This document shows, piece after piece, positions 57,246-64,000 of a stretch of DNA of 64,000 bases (position 1 is its first letter; each line of letters starts with the position of its first letter). A program made the position numbers and the translations under genes. Origin of the DNA: JAJPKK01 sp963800215 (GTDB taxonomy: Bacteria > Pseudomonadota > Alphaproteobacteria > Rhizobiales > Xanthobacteraceae); contig CAWCZY010000007.1 of the NCBI GenBank assembly GCA_963800215.1, forward strand, positions 620,001-684,000. Reading direction: 5' to 3'. The notes under the pieces are model-generated. The model had not been told where the DNA came from, ran no database searches, and saw only the letters and a program-made list of their open reading frames with translations.

Positions 57246-57632
57246 ATGACAAAACCAGAACTTGGTACGAAACGTTTTTGCGTCCATTGTGCCGCGAAGT
57301 TCTATGACCTCAATCACGCCCCGATCAACTGCCCGAAATGTGGCGCGGTGTTTGTGGCCGTGAGTTCACGTGGGCGCGCCGAGGCCGCACGCGCACCGGT
57401 GCCCAAGGCGGGGCCAGTTCTTGCTGAAACCCAAGATGCCCAATTCGCCTCTCTGGAAGATGCCGACGCAGAAGCGCGAGGGAAGCAGAAGCCGGGCGAG
57501 GCACCCGAAGCGGAGGATGAGGCCGAGGTTGATGACGAGAACCTCGACGATGCCGCCTTCATCGAGGAGAAAGAGGACGCCGATGTGACCGAGATCCTCG
57601 GTGGCGACATTGAGATCGAGAAAGGGACCTGA
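57246..57632 (+). CDS. TIGR02300 family protein
   Basis: 128 aa from the ATG at 57246. KPELGTKRFCVHCAAKFYDLN and NCPKCG give two Cys pairs of a zinc ribbon, followed by a long Glu/Asp-rich tail (AEDEAEVDDENLDDAAF). This is the TIGR02300 profile of alphaproteobacteria, of unknown function. The usual copy is chromosomal; here it lies in an integrated island. Confidence 0.85.
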   Translation: MTKPELGTKRFCVHCAAKFYDLNHAPINCPKCGAVFVAVSSRGRAEAARAPVPKAGPVLAETQDAQFASLEDADAEARGKQKPGEAPEAEDEAEVDDENLDDAAFIEEKEDADVTEILGGDIEIEKGT

Positions 57633-57747
57633 GAAAGCGAGAAATCGCTGCCGGTGCTGCGACGCAGGCACGGCCGGCAGCGCTGATCTTGCCTAGAATG
57701 CTCGCGGGTGCTCAATCACACAGACGCTCGGACGCCGAACGACCGGC

Positions 57748-58572
57748 TCAGTGCTTTGAGGCCTCGGCATTGGGAAAGAACAGTTGCTGCCCGCCAATCT
57801 TGTATTCGGCGATCGTCCTTTGCCCATTCGTCGAGATGAGCCAATCGACGAAGGCCTGCCCGTCGGTCACATTCACCTTTGGGTATTTTGCAGGATTGAC
57901 CAGCATGATGCCGTATTGGTTGAACAGCCTGCGGTCCCCCTCCACCAGGATCGCAAGGGTGCCGCGATTGCGGAAAGAGAGCCAAGTGCCACGGTCCGCG
58001 AGCAGATAGGCGTCCGTGGAGGCCGCAATGTTTAGCGCCGGCCCCATGCCCTGACCGATTTCACGATACCATCGCTCCTGCGCGGCATTGATTACGATGC
58101 CGGCGTCCATCCAGTAGCGAAGCTCGGCCTCATTCGTCGACCGGTCGCCACGCGAGATGAACGGTGCGCGGGATGCTGCGATCTTGCGGAATGCCTCGAT
58201 TACGTCCTTGCCACCGGCGATATGTGCTGGATCGGCCAGCGGTCCGATAACGACGAAATCGTTGTACATCACGTCAAAGCGCCGGACGCCGAAGCCTTCG
58301 GCCATGAATTTGTCTTCCGCCGGCCTGTCGTGTACAAAAACCACGTCGGCATCTCCGCGCCTGCCGATATCGAGCGCCTGTCCGGTGCCGACGGCCACCA
58401 CTTTCACCTGAATGCCGGCCTTCGCGGAAAAGCGCGGGAGGAGGAAACTGAACAGGCCTGACTGTTCGGTTGATGTGGTGGAGGCGACGATGATCGAGCG
58501 TTCCTGCGCGAAGGCGGCGCTGTGGATCATCAATCCGAAAATCAAAGCGAGGGCGAGCAATCGGTGCTTCAT
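57748..58572 (-). CDS. TupA-like tungstate/oxyanion substrate-binding protein
   Basis: 274 aa from the ATG at 58572. Signal peptide ends AAFAQ. IIVASTTSTEQSGLFSFLLP is the TupA signature (T-T-S-T oxyanion loop), with FISRGDRSTNEAELRYW as a second loop. The tupB/tupC transporter genes are missing, as for the ModA-like genes at 26.7-29.2 kb. Confidence 0.85.
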   Translation of the reverse strand: MKHRLLALALIFGLMIHSAAFAQERSIIVASTTSTEQSGLFSFLLPRFSAKAGIQVKVVAVGTGQALDIGRRGDADVVFVHDRPAEDKFMAEGFGVRRFDVMYNDFVVIGPLADPAHIAGGKDVIEAFRKIAASRAPFISRGDRSTNEAELRYWMDAGIVINAAQERWYREIGQGMGPALNIAASTDAYLLADRGTWLSFRNRGTLAILVEGDRRLFNQYGIMLVNPAKYPKVNVTDGQAFVDWLISTNGQRTIAEYKIGGQQLFFPNAEASKH

Positions 58573-59004
58573 CTCGAAGACCTTACACGACGTCCCGTGG
58601 GGAGTGAACGTTCGCCAGCCTGATGACCGGTGGCCCATTGCTGCCTAAGACGCTGGGCGCAGCGTGTCCGCAGTGGGTGAAAGGTGACGGGGTCCAGGCG
58701 CTGACGCCCGATCAAGTACACCCCGACAAAATTCAGCTTGACTGCTGCGGCGGTGCGAGAGCGACCGGCGGTTTGATCGTTCTACTTCCTAAGTATCCGT
58801 TAACGTTTGGTTTCCGAGCCCGGCATCTTTTCAAACCACCCTTTCTGCGCGCGCGAGGCCGGGGGGGCTTGGACAGGGTACCCGGGGGGTTGCAACCCGG
58901 GAGCCGCGCCGCAAACGACGCTTCGTCAACCCCTCGGTTACCGCATTCAGCCCCGCAAATGTGCGGCCGGGAGACGGTCGCGCTCAACAGCGAGGGCCAA
59001 TCAC
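58573..59004. other. Intergenic, no gene seen
   Basis: About 430 bp with a G-run (58860-58866) and no recognisable gene. Divergent promoters for the TupA-like and ArdC-like genes must lie here. Confidence 0.35.
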
Positions 59005-59889
59005 ATGAAGCGAAATCTCTATGCAGACGTGTCCGCCCGCATCGTGGCCGAACTGGAAGCCGGCGCCGCACCCTGGATCAAGCCGTGGTCGGCAACACCT
59101 GGCGCGAACACACCGTGCAACGCAGTCACGAACCGCCCTTATAGCGGCTGTAACGTCGTTCTGTTGTGGATGGCCCCAGCTGCCGGATATCGCACACCGC
59201 GCTACGTCACGTACAACCAGGCTTTGGAGTTGGGAGGCTCGGTACGCCGCGGCGAGCACGGCCACACCGTGCTATTTTGTGAAGCGCTTGCAGGTTCAGC
59301 GACAGGGACGGCGTCGACGGCGACACCAAGATCATTCCGATCATGGAGACATACACCGTTTTCAACGTCGATCAGACGCGAGGGCTTGCCGGAGCGGGTG
59401 CTCACATTGGGCGAGATCAAGCCGCGCAATCTGGACCAGCGCGACCCGACCATTGATGAATTTCTGGCATGCAGCGGCGTCACGATCCGGGAGGGCTTCG
59501 GCGAAGCTTACTACCGGCCCGGCGATGATTTTATCTCACTGCCGCGGTTCGACGCCTTCAAGAGCGCGGCGCACTTTTACGGTGTGGCGTTTCATGAGCT
59601 GGGCCATGCCACCGGTCACAAGTCGAGACTTGATCGTGATCTCCGCAGTCGCTTCGGCGAGCGCGCGTATGCCGCCGAGGAATTGGTGGCTGAGTTGTGT
59701 TCAGCTTTTTTGTCGGCTGAATTTTCGATTGACGGTGATCTTCGACATGCTGGTTACATCGCCTCGTGGATCAGCCTGCTCAAGGCCGATAGCAAAGCGT
59801 TTTTCACCGCGTGTGCCAGGGCGCAAGCAGCCGCGGACTATCTGCGCGGCTTGGCGCTCCGCAATCAGCAATCAACAACGGCAGCGTGA
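59005..59889 (+). CDS. ArdC-like antirestriction protein (ssDNA-binding plus zincin domain)
   Basis: 294 aa. N-terminal ArdC domain: ADVSARIVAELEAGAAPWIK, NRPYSGCNVVLLW, YVTYNQALELGG. C-terminal metalloprotease-like domain: FHELGHATGHKSRLDR, with HExxH-like HELGH, and ELVAELCSAFL. Between about 59275 and 59390 the expected TVYFVKRL...TYTVFNVDQTRGL lies in two other frames, so a pair of compensating indels replaces about 35 residues. ArdC protects incoming DNA against host restriction. Followed 12 bp later by the clamp-like gene. Confidence 0.8.
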   Translation: MKRNLYADVSARIVAELEAGAAPWIKPWSATPGANTPCNAVTNRPYSGCNVVLLWMAPAAGYRTPRYVTYNQALELGGSVRRGEHGHTVLFCEALAGSATGTASTATPRSFRSWRHTPFSTSIRREGLPERVLTLGEIKPRNLDQRDPTIDEFLACSGVTIREGFGEAYYRPGDDFISLPRFDAFKSAAHFYGVAFHELGHATGHKSRLDRDLRSRFGERAYAAEELVAELCSAFLSAEFSIDGDLRHAGYIASWISLLKADSKAFFTACARAQAAADYLRGLALRNQQSTTAA

Positions 59890-59901
59890 GGGGAGGCGAG
59901 A

Positions 59902-60705
59902 ATGCTGGACCGAACCAACGAAGCGGCTGCCGCGGTTGAAATCAGCCTGCGCGGCGGGGACCTGCACGACGCTTTTTCGCGGACGCGCCACGCGATCTGC
60001 AAAGAGCAAACCCGCTACTACCTTGCCGGCGTATACATCCATCCCGCGCCGGATGGAAAGGAGTTGAATTTCGTGGCCACCGACGGGCATCGGCTGGCTC
60101 ATGTGCGCGTGCCGATAGCGCCAACTGTGGCCATCCCGCCCGTGCTTGTCGCGGCCGATTTCGTGAGCGGCGCGCTTAAATTGCTTTCGCGCAAGTCCCA
60201 CCATCTGCTTTCGACCAAGCTCACGCTATCGCCGCGAGCGGTCAGCCTGGTTGACTGGAGGGGCGAGCGCATCGAGACCGAGCCGGTCGATTGCACGTAT
60301 CCTGACTATGCTCGTGCCGTTCCGCACGAGCCGCCAGTCCGTGCCATCGTTTCCAAGCACGAACTGGTCGCCGCGTTGGAGCCAATCGCCGGTTTCTTGA
60401 AGCCGACCGCCCAGCGCGCCGTCAAGCTGGCGGTAGCTGGTGAGAGATTGACCCTGAGCGCCACCATCAAAGAGAGCTATCCCTATGACGTGGCGGCGAC
60501 GGCGCAAAGCGTGGTGAAGCTCGCACAGCCGACTGAGCAATACGAAACCGGCTTCAATGCCGAATATCTCTTGGAGGCGTTGAAGACTTTCGGCGATCGC
60601 CGGTCGACTGCGACGGTGTCAATCTGCAGCCACGATCTCGGTTCGCCCCATATCATCGCACGCGACAGGCACGAGACCTACGTGCTCATGCCGATGCGGG
60701 TTTGA
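59902..60705 (+). CDS. DnaN-like sliding-clamp protein lacking domain I
   Basis: 267 aa. Domain II: TRHAICKEQTRYYLAGVYIH and NFVATDGHRLAHVRVPI; domain III: FLKPTAQRAVKLAVAGERLTL, YETGFNAEYLLEALKTF, and the terminal YVLMPMRV. The first 120 residues of a normal beta clamp are absent; instead about 20 unrelated residues precede domain II. It sits 12 bp after the ArdC-like gene and is likely co-transcribed. It could be a two-domain clamp or a decoy for clamp-binding proteins. Confidence 0.8.
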   Translation: MLDRTNEAAAAVEISLRGGDLHDAFSRTRHAICKEQTRYYLAGVYIHPAPDGKELNFVATDGHRLAHVRVPIAPTVAIPPVLVAADFVSGALKLLSRKSHHLLSTKLTLSPRAVSLVDWRGERIETEPVDCTYPDYARAVPHEPPVRAIVSKHELVAALEPIAGFLKPTAQRAVKLAVAGERLTLSATIKESYPYDVAATAQSVVKLAQPTEQYETGFNAEYLLEALKTFGDRRSTATVSICSHDLGSPHIIARDRHETYVLMPMRV

Positions 60706-60768
60706 GGTGCCCGCGTTTAGGCGGATCGGGTGCAAGCCGCACCCGAACCTCATCGAGGAGGATGCGTT

Positions 60769-60945
60769 ATGACGATCAAGCCGTTCCGGCTCGTGTGGGA
60801 ATTCCGCGGCAAGATGCGCGGGAAGCACTTTGCCACGTTCGCCGAACTGGAGGAGTTCTCGCAACGCCTGCTCGACGCGGGCTTGGTGCCGTGGGTGCCT
60901 TATGACGCGCCGTGCGCGCTAGACGAGCCGGAGGCCCCACGGTGA
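60769..60945 (+). CDS. Small hypothetical protein
   Basis: 58 aa after GAGGAGGATGCGTT. FRLVWEFRGKMRGKHFATFAE.. (shown in part) is a compact domain of mobile rhizobial DNA; no function known. Lies 63 bp after the clamp-like gene, in the same direction. Confidence 0.6.
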   Translation: MTIKPFRLVWEFRGKMRGKHFATFAELEEFSQRLLDAGLVPWVPYDAPCALDEPEAPR

Positions 60946-60995
60946 CGCGGCTGGGTAGCTTCGGATGATATGTTCAGCTGCGTCCGCCGGCGCCC

Positions 60996-61235
60996 TCACT
61001 TAGACGCGGACGGTGGTGCGCTCCCCGTTGTAGTGGGAGCAGTGTTCTGCGGCTTATTTGCCTCGTGGTGGCCGATCGCGCAACCCGCGGCCGCACCGAG
61101 AACGCCATGATGACCCGCGAAATGACCTGCAGCGCCGCCTACCAGGGCGCCCTTGATGCATCCTTTGGCATCGGCGGGGGCTGTGACCGCAAGAAGCGAA
61201 AGCGCCGTTACCACGCAGGCAAACGTCTTGCTCAT
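60996..61235 (-). CDS. Small exported Gly-rich protein
   Basis: 79 aa with a signal peptide ending APADAK. The mature part GALVGGAAGHFAGHHGVLGA has glycine-zipper-like spacing and several His. Similar to YMGG/glycine-zipper outer-membrane or stress proteins. Closest gene to the right end of the island. Confidence 0.65.
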   Translation of the reverse strand: MSKTFACVVTALSLLAVTAPADAKGCIKGALVGGAAGHFAGHHGVLGAAAGCAIGHHEANKPQNTAPTTTGSAPPSASK

Positions 61236-61352
61236 TTCTTTCTCCCGAGAGCGATGGATGAGGTGGTCTCACAACACCGGCCGCCCAGCAAAAGTTCCGC
61301 CTCCACGAAGGCCGGCGCCCACCTCCGTCATCAGTCCGGGTAATCCCTCGGT

Positions 61353-61400
61353 TTTTCCCACCCGATTTCCCACCGAACTCCTCATAACGCGGTGGGAATT
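61353..61400. promoter_or_regulatory. Putative recombinase arm-type sites, right end
   Basis: TTTTCCCACCC (61353), ATTTCCCACCG (61365) in direct orientation, and AATTCCCACCG inverted at 61390-61400. They lie 90-137 bp inside the core repeat and match the left-end pair at 31870. Confidence 0.55.
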
Positions 61401-61489
61401 GACCGCATCAGGTGAACAGCGTCGAGGGGAAAACACTGACTATTCAATACGTAGCAGGATTAGACGATACGGGTCGGGATGGGCCTCAA

Positions 61490-61533
61490 CGGTTTAGGAA
61501 ACCGCTGCTCTATCCGGCTGAGCTACGGGACCG
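61490..61533. repeat. attR core: tRNA-Arg 5'-half fragment
   Basis: Same 44 bp as 31777-31820 with C for T at one place. It covers acceptor 5' strand, D arm and anticodon arm (GCGGT-TTCCTAA-ACCG) of tRNA-Arg(CCT) on the minus strand, then diverges. The 3' half is absent, so it is not a working tRNA gene. Confidence 0.85.
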
Positions 61534-61748
61534 TAAATTTTTTCAATACGTTAGCGTTCTCGTCGCAGTCCGGGCGATGGGCGGTTGAGGCGGCTCGCGC
61601 CCGCGGCGAGCCGACCGGCGCGCTGAATATCAGAATTGCGTCGCGCGGGCTACTGCGGGCGCGCCGCCCGGCTGTCCCCCGCTGGCTTTCGCCGTCGGAA
61701 CGGTCATTCCGGGGCGCGCGTCTTCCACTGCTGCATCACAAGTGCGTT

Positions 61749-61854
61749 CCCCCTCTCCCGCTTGCGGGGGAGGGTTGGGGAGGGGGCCGCTTACGCGTCT
61801 CGCGCATACCGCCCGCGCCCCCTCCCTGACCCTCCCCCGCAAGCGGGAGAGGGA
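61749..61854. repeat. REP/BIME-like inverted pair, copy 2
   Basis: Arms at 61749-61786 and about 61817-61854. Here the left arm is the GGGTTGGGG variant and the right arm, on its strand, GGGTCAGGG, so the whole pair is inverted relative to copy 1 at 9122. Confidence 0.75.
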
Positions 61855-61909
61855 AATTCCGGGGCGCCGGCGACGCCTTCGGGCGGCGCGCCTCGGCGCA
61901 AACTTCGGG

Positions 61910-63403
61910 CTAACGGTGCAGGCATGCGTGCACCCGCACCAGCCGTCGGCTCTCTACCGGGACCGCACGGTCGGCCTCTTCGTTCGCCGTCGCGGTGGCG
62001 CAGGACAGCCAGAAATAATTCGCCGTCGGGTCCACCACGAGCCGCTCGGGCGCGAAGCCCGGCGCCACCAGCACGGACAGGAACTGGGTCGTCGAGAACC
62101 AGGACAGCCGGTTCAAACCGGCATCGATCCGGTCCGACGACACGAATTGCGCGTCCCCGAGCGCGGGATCGGACGCCGAACCCATGGCCAGGGTCCGCAC
62201 CGCGGCCTCGTAGCCGGTCCAGGCCCTGACGAATTTCGCCAGCTCGACCGCATGCACCAGCGTCACGACCAGGATGGCGCCTGCCGCCGCGCGGGCCATC
62301 GGGTCGCGCGCGAGCGCCGCCATGAGGCGGGGCAGCAGCGGAACCGGGAGGTTCAGCCGCCCTTCCGCCGCGAGCGCGTAGGCCGCCGCGAGCCCTCCGA
62401 GCGCGGCCATGACGACGAGAAGCACGGTCCGCATGGGGTAGCGCTGGTCCGCATGAAGCGACCGGTCGAACCACAGCCAGTACACTGCCAGCGCGACGGC
62501 GACGAGCAGGGCGGCGCAGAGGTGGGCTTTCGCCGGGCTCAGCCGCCGAAACACCGGGAAGGCGATGCCGTAGCCCGCGATCGCGGCGGCCAACAGGACA
62601 ACGATGTAACTGGCGAGGATCTTGACCTCGAAGACGAGCAGCGCCGCCCTGGCCATCATGGGGGCATCGTAGTCGTCGGGCGGCAACGCCGCCTTCACCA
62701 GCATCCAGACCGCCATGACGACGAGGAAGGCGCCGGCCGCCCTCAGGAATGCCGCGTCCCGCATCCCCCGCAACGCGAGGGTCGTCAGGATGACGACTTC
62801 GAGAAGCGGCGCGGCTTCGTGGGTGAAGACGAGCGCGAGCAGCATCGCGAAGACCAGCGCCGCCCCGCCGATGCCGCCGCGCGCACAGTGGCACACGGCG
62901 AGGGCCGGCCAGAACAGGGCATGCGCCGCCCACATCTCGGTCGGGAAGCCGAACACCAGCGGGCAGAGGCAGGCGGTCGACGCACATGCATAGACGAAGA
63001 TGATGCGGCCCTTGGAGCGGTCGGCCGCCCATGTGGCGGCGAGGCCCGCGAGCGGCATGACGAAAAACAGGAAGCCGTAGAGGACGATGCCGCCGCGGGC
63101 GTCCTTCGTCAGCGCGATGTACATTTCGGCGGGAACGCAGGTGACGAGATAGACCAGCAGGCGGCCCGAGATGTTGTGCCAGTGGAACGCCCAGGAGTCC
63201 TGGACCGCGACCGCATAGGAAAACATCGAACCGTCGGCGTATTGCTGGAGCTGGTAGCGCAGGCCGACGACGACGAACGCGACCGACCAGCCGATCCCGG
63301 CGGTGACCGCGACGGCGCGCAACACGTCCATGCCGGAACCGGCGGCGGCGCCGCGCACCGTCGCGTCATGGGCCGCGCCGGCATCCGGAATCCCGGCCGT
63401 CAT
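61910..63403 (-). CDS. Polytopic inner-membrane protein
   Basis: 497 aa with about ten hydrophobic segments (for example VLRAVAVTAGIGWSVAFVVV, ILASYIVVLLAAAIAGYGIA) and a soluble C-terminus with WFSTTQFLSVLVAPGF and FWLSC. Layout resembles uncharacterised glycosyltransferase-like membrane proteins, without a recognised catalytic loop. It lies just upstream of, and may share a transcript with, nothing else to the left; a methyltransferase gene precedes it. Confidence 0.65.
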   Translation of the reverse strand: MTAGIPDAGAAHDATVRGAAAGSGMDVLRAVAVTAGIGWSVAFVVVGLRYQLQQYADGSMFSYAVAVQDSWAFHWHNISGRLLVYLVTCVPAEMYIALTKDARGGIVLYGFLFFVMPLAGLAATWAADRSKGRIIFVYACASTACLCPLVFGFPTEMWAAHALFWPALAVCHCARGGIGGAALVFAMLLALVFTHEAAPLLEVVILTTLALRGMRDAAFLRAAGAFLVVMAVWMLVKAALPPDDYDAPMMARAALLVFEVKILASYIVVLLAAAIAGYGIAFPVFRRLSPAKAHLCAALLVAVALAVYWLWFDRSLHADQRYPMRTVLLVVMAALGGLAAAYALAAEGRLNLPVPLLPRLMAALARDPMARAAAGAILVVTLVHAVELAKFVRAWTGYEAAVRTLAMGSASDPALGDAQFVSSDRIDAGLNRLSWFSTTQFLSVLVAPGFAPERLVVDPTANYFWLSCATATANEEADRAVPVESRRLVRVHACLHR

Positions 63404-63442
63404 GAAATCCTCCCGGTGACGCAGCCGCCGCGGCCGCGGCCG

Positions 63443-64000
63443 TCACTTCTCGAACACCAGCATGACATAGCGGACCGTGCCGCGCCGGAGCAGCCGCTCC
63501 AGATGGAGGCCGCCGATCTCGGCGTCGCTCAAGCGGGCAAAGCCGTTCCTCGTCTTTTCCGCGCGCTGGGAGGAGAGGTCGTCGAAGGCGGCATCGAGAT
63601 CGCCTTCGGGGCGCGGCTTGAGCAGTTGAGAAAGATCGCGCTCCTCCACCAGCCGCAGCCCGCACGATCGGGCGAGCGCCGTCCAGGCCTGCGCCGACAG
63701 CGCCAGCGGACAGCGCCACGCCCGCTTGAAGTCGGCGAGGATGGATGCGTCGGCTTCTTCGACGCGATCGACCGGCATGTCGTCGACGATGATGAGGCGG
63801 CCGCCCGGATCGAGGGACGACACCAGGTTGCCCAGCGTGAAGGACGGATCGGCGCTGTGAATCAGGCTCTCGATGGCAATGATCACATTGTAGCGGCCCG
63901 GCATGGCGTCGTCGTAGGACAGGAGATGGAAGTCGATCGCGCCTTCCAACCCGCGCGCCTTGGCAATGCCGTTCGCGTAGGTCCATTGCTCCCGGGAGAT
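63443..64000 (-). CDS. SAM-dependent methyltransferase, C-terminal part
   Basis: The frame is open to the window edge, so the start lies outside. YNVIIAIESLIHSADPSFTL and LDPGGRLIIVDDMPVDRVEE are motifs post-I and II of class I methyltransferases (YcgJ/sterol-methyltransferase type); the SAM-binding GxGxG is beyond the edge. It ends 40 bp before the membrane protein gene, likely the same operon. Confidence 0.75.
   Translation of the reverse strand: MSREQWTYANGIAKARGLEGAIDFHLLSYDDAMPGRYNVIIAIESLIHSADPSFTLGNLVSSLDPGGRLIIVDDMPVDRVEEADASILADFKRAWRCPLALSAQAWTALARSCGLRLVEERDLSQLLKPRPEGDLDAAFDDLSSQRAEKTRNGFARLSDAEIGGLHLERLLRRGTVRYVMLVFEK

Larger units (their letters stand above)
31777..61533. mobile_element. 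About 29.7-kb integrated genomic island at tRNA-Arg(CCT)
   Basis: Bounded by 44-bp direct repeats of the tRNA gene, with a tyrosine recombinase just inside the left end, putative arm-type sites just inside both ends, and an excisionase-like gene, a primase/ATPase gene, an ArdC-like gene and a partial clamp gene in between. No type IV secretion, relaxase or capsid gene is seen, so it is not self-evidently conjugative or phage. Several gene fragments and one IS suggest repeated insertion and decay. Confidence 0.8.

Noticed and set aside
31777..61533. Prophage or conjugative element
   Set aside because: No capsid, tail, terminase, relaxase or type IV secretion gene was recognised between the att repeats.

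Overview
The window looks like a Hyphomicrobiales (Rhizobiales) soil alphaproteobacterium related to Bradyrhizobium or Rhodopseudomonas. I base this on high G+C, genes typical of the group (TIGR02300-type acidic Zn-ribbon protein, Bug/TctC binding proteins, an Hsp20-Lon pair, a PAS-HisKA-REC hybrid kinase) and dispersed palindromes of bradyrhizobial style at 7981, 9122, 22163 and 61749. Placement is inference, since no rRNA is present.

Left chromosomal part (1-31.7 kb): the end of a subtilisin-like protease, a carboxymuconolactone-decarboxylase-family protein, a DUF1800/DUF1501 pair full of frameshifts, a hybrid histidine kinase, a kelch protein, a broken branched-chain-amino-acid-type binding protein, a broken baeRF-like protein, an amidohydrolase, a metallo-beta-lactamase-fold enzyme, a Bug-type binding protein, an overlapping hsp20-lon operon, an AI-2E-family transporter, an NHL-repeat protein, a 4-hydroxyphenylpyruvate dioxygenase divergent from an Lrp/AsnC regulator, a double-GNAT protein, three tandem ModA-like binding proteins with no transporter, and a c-haem protein with a small partner.

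Integrated island (about 31.78-61.53 kb): a tyrosine recombinase lies beside a tRNA-Arg(CCT) gene, and a 44-bp block covering the 5' half of that tRNA recurs with one mismatch 29.7 kb away. Copies of a TTCCCACC motif lie just inside both ends and look like recombinase arm sites. The island starts with a plasmid-like module: ribbon-helix-helix protein, excisionase-like HTH protein, a 1074-aa protein with primase-like motifs and a P-loop ATPase, and an iteron-like region. The middle is mixed metabolic cargo and gene remains: a fragmentary sulfotransferase, SRAP, HNH and PolB-like exonuclease, plus a PD-(D/E)XK-like gene split by an IS630-type element. Towards the right end come a MarR-Bug operon with a clear palindromic operator, a TupA-like protein, an ArdC-like antirestriction protein and a two-domain DnaN-like clamp lacking domain I.

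Right of the island (61.6-64 kb): a REP-type inverted pair, a polytopic membrane protein and a partial methyltransferase.

Single-base frameshifts recur in otherwise well-conserved genes (DUF1800, DUF1501, the LivK-like gene, baeRF, hpd, DedA, ArdC). Many are probably consensus errors of the assembly rather than biological decay, and the broken genes should be read with that in mind.
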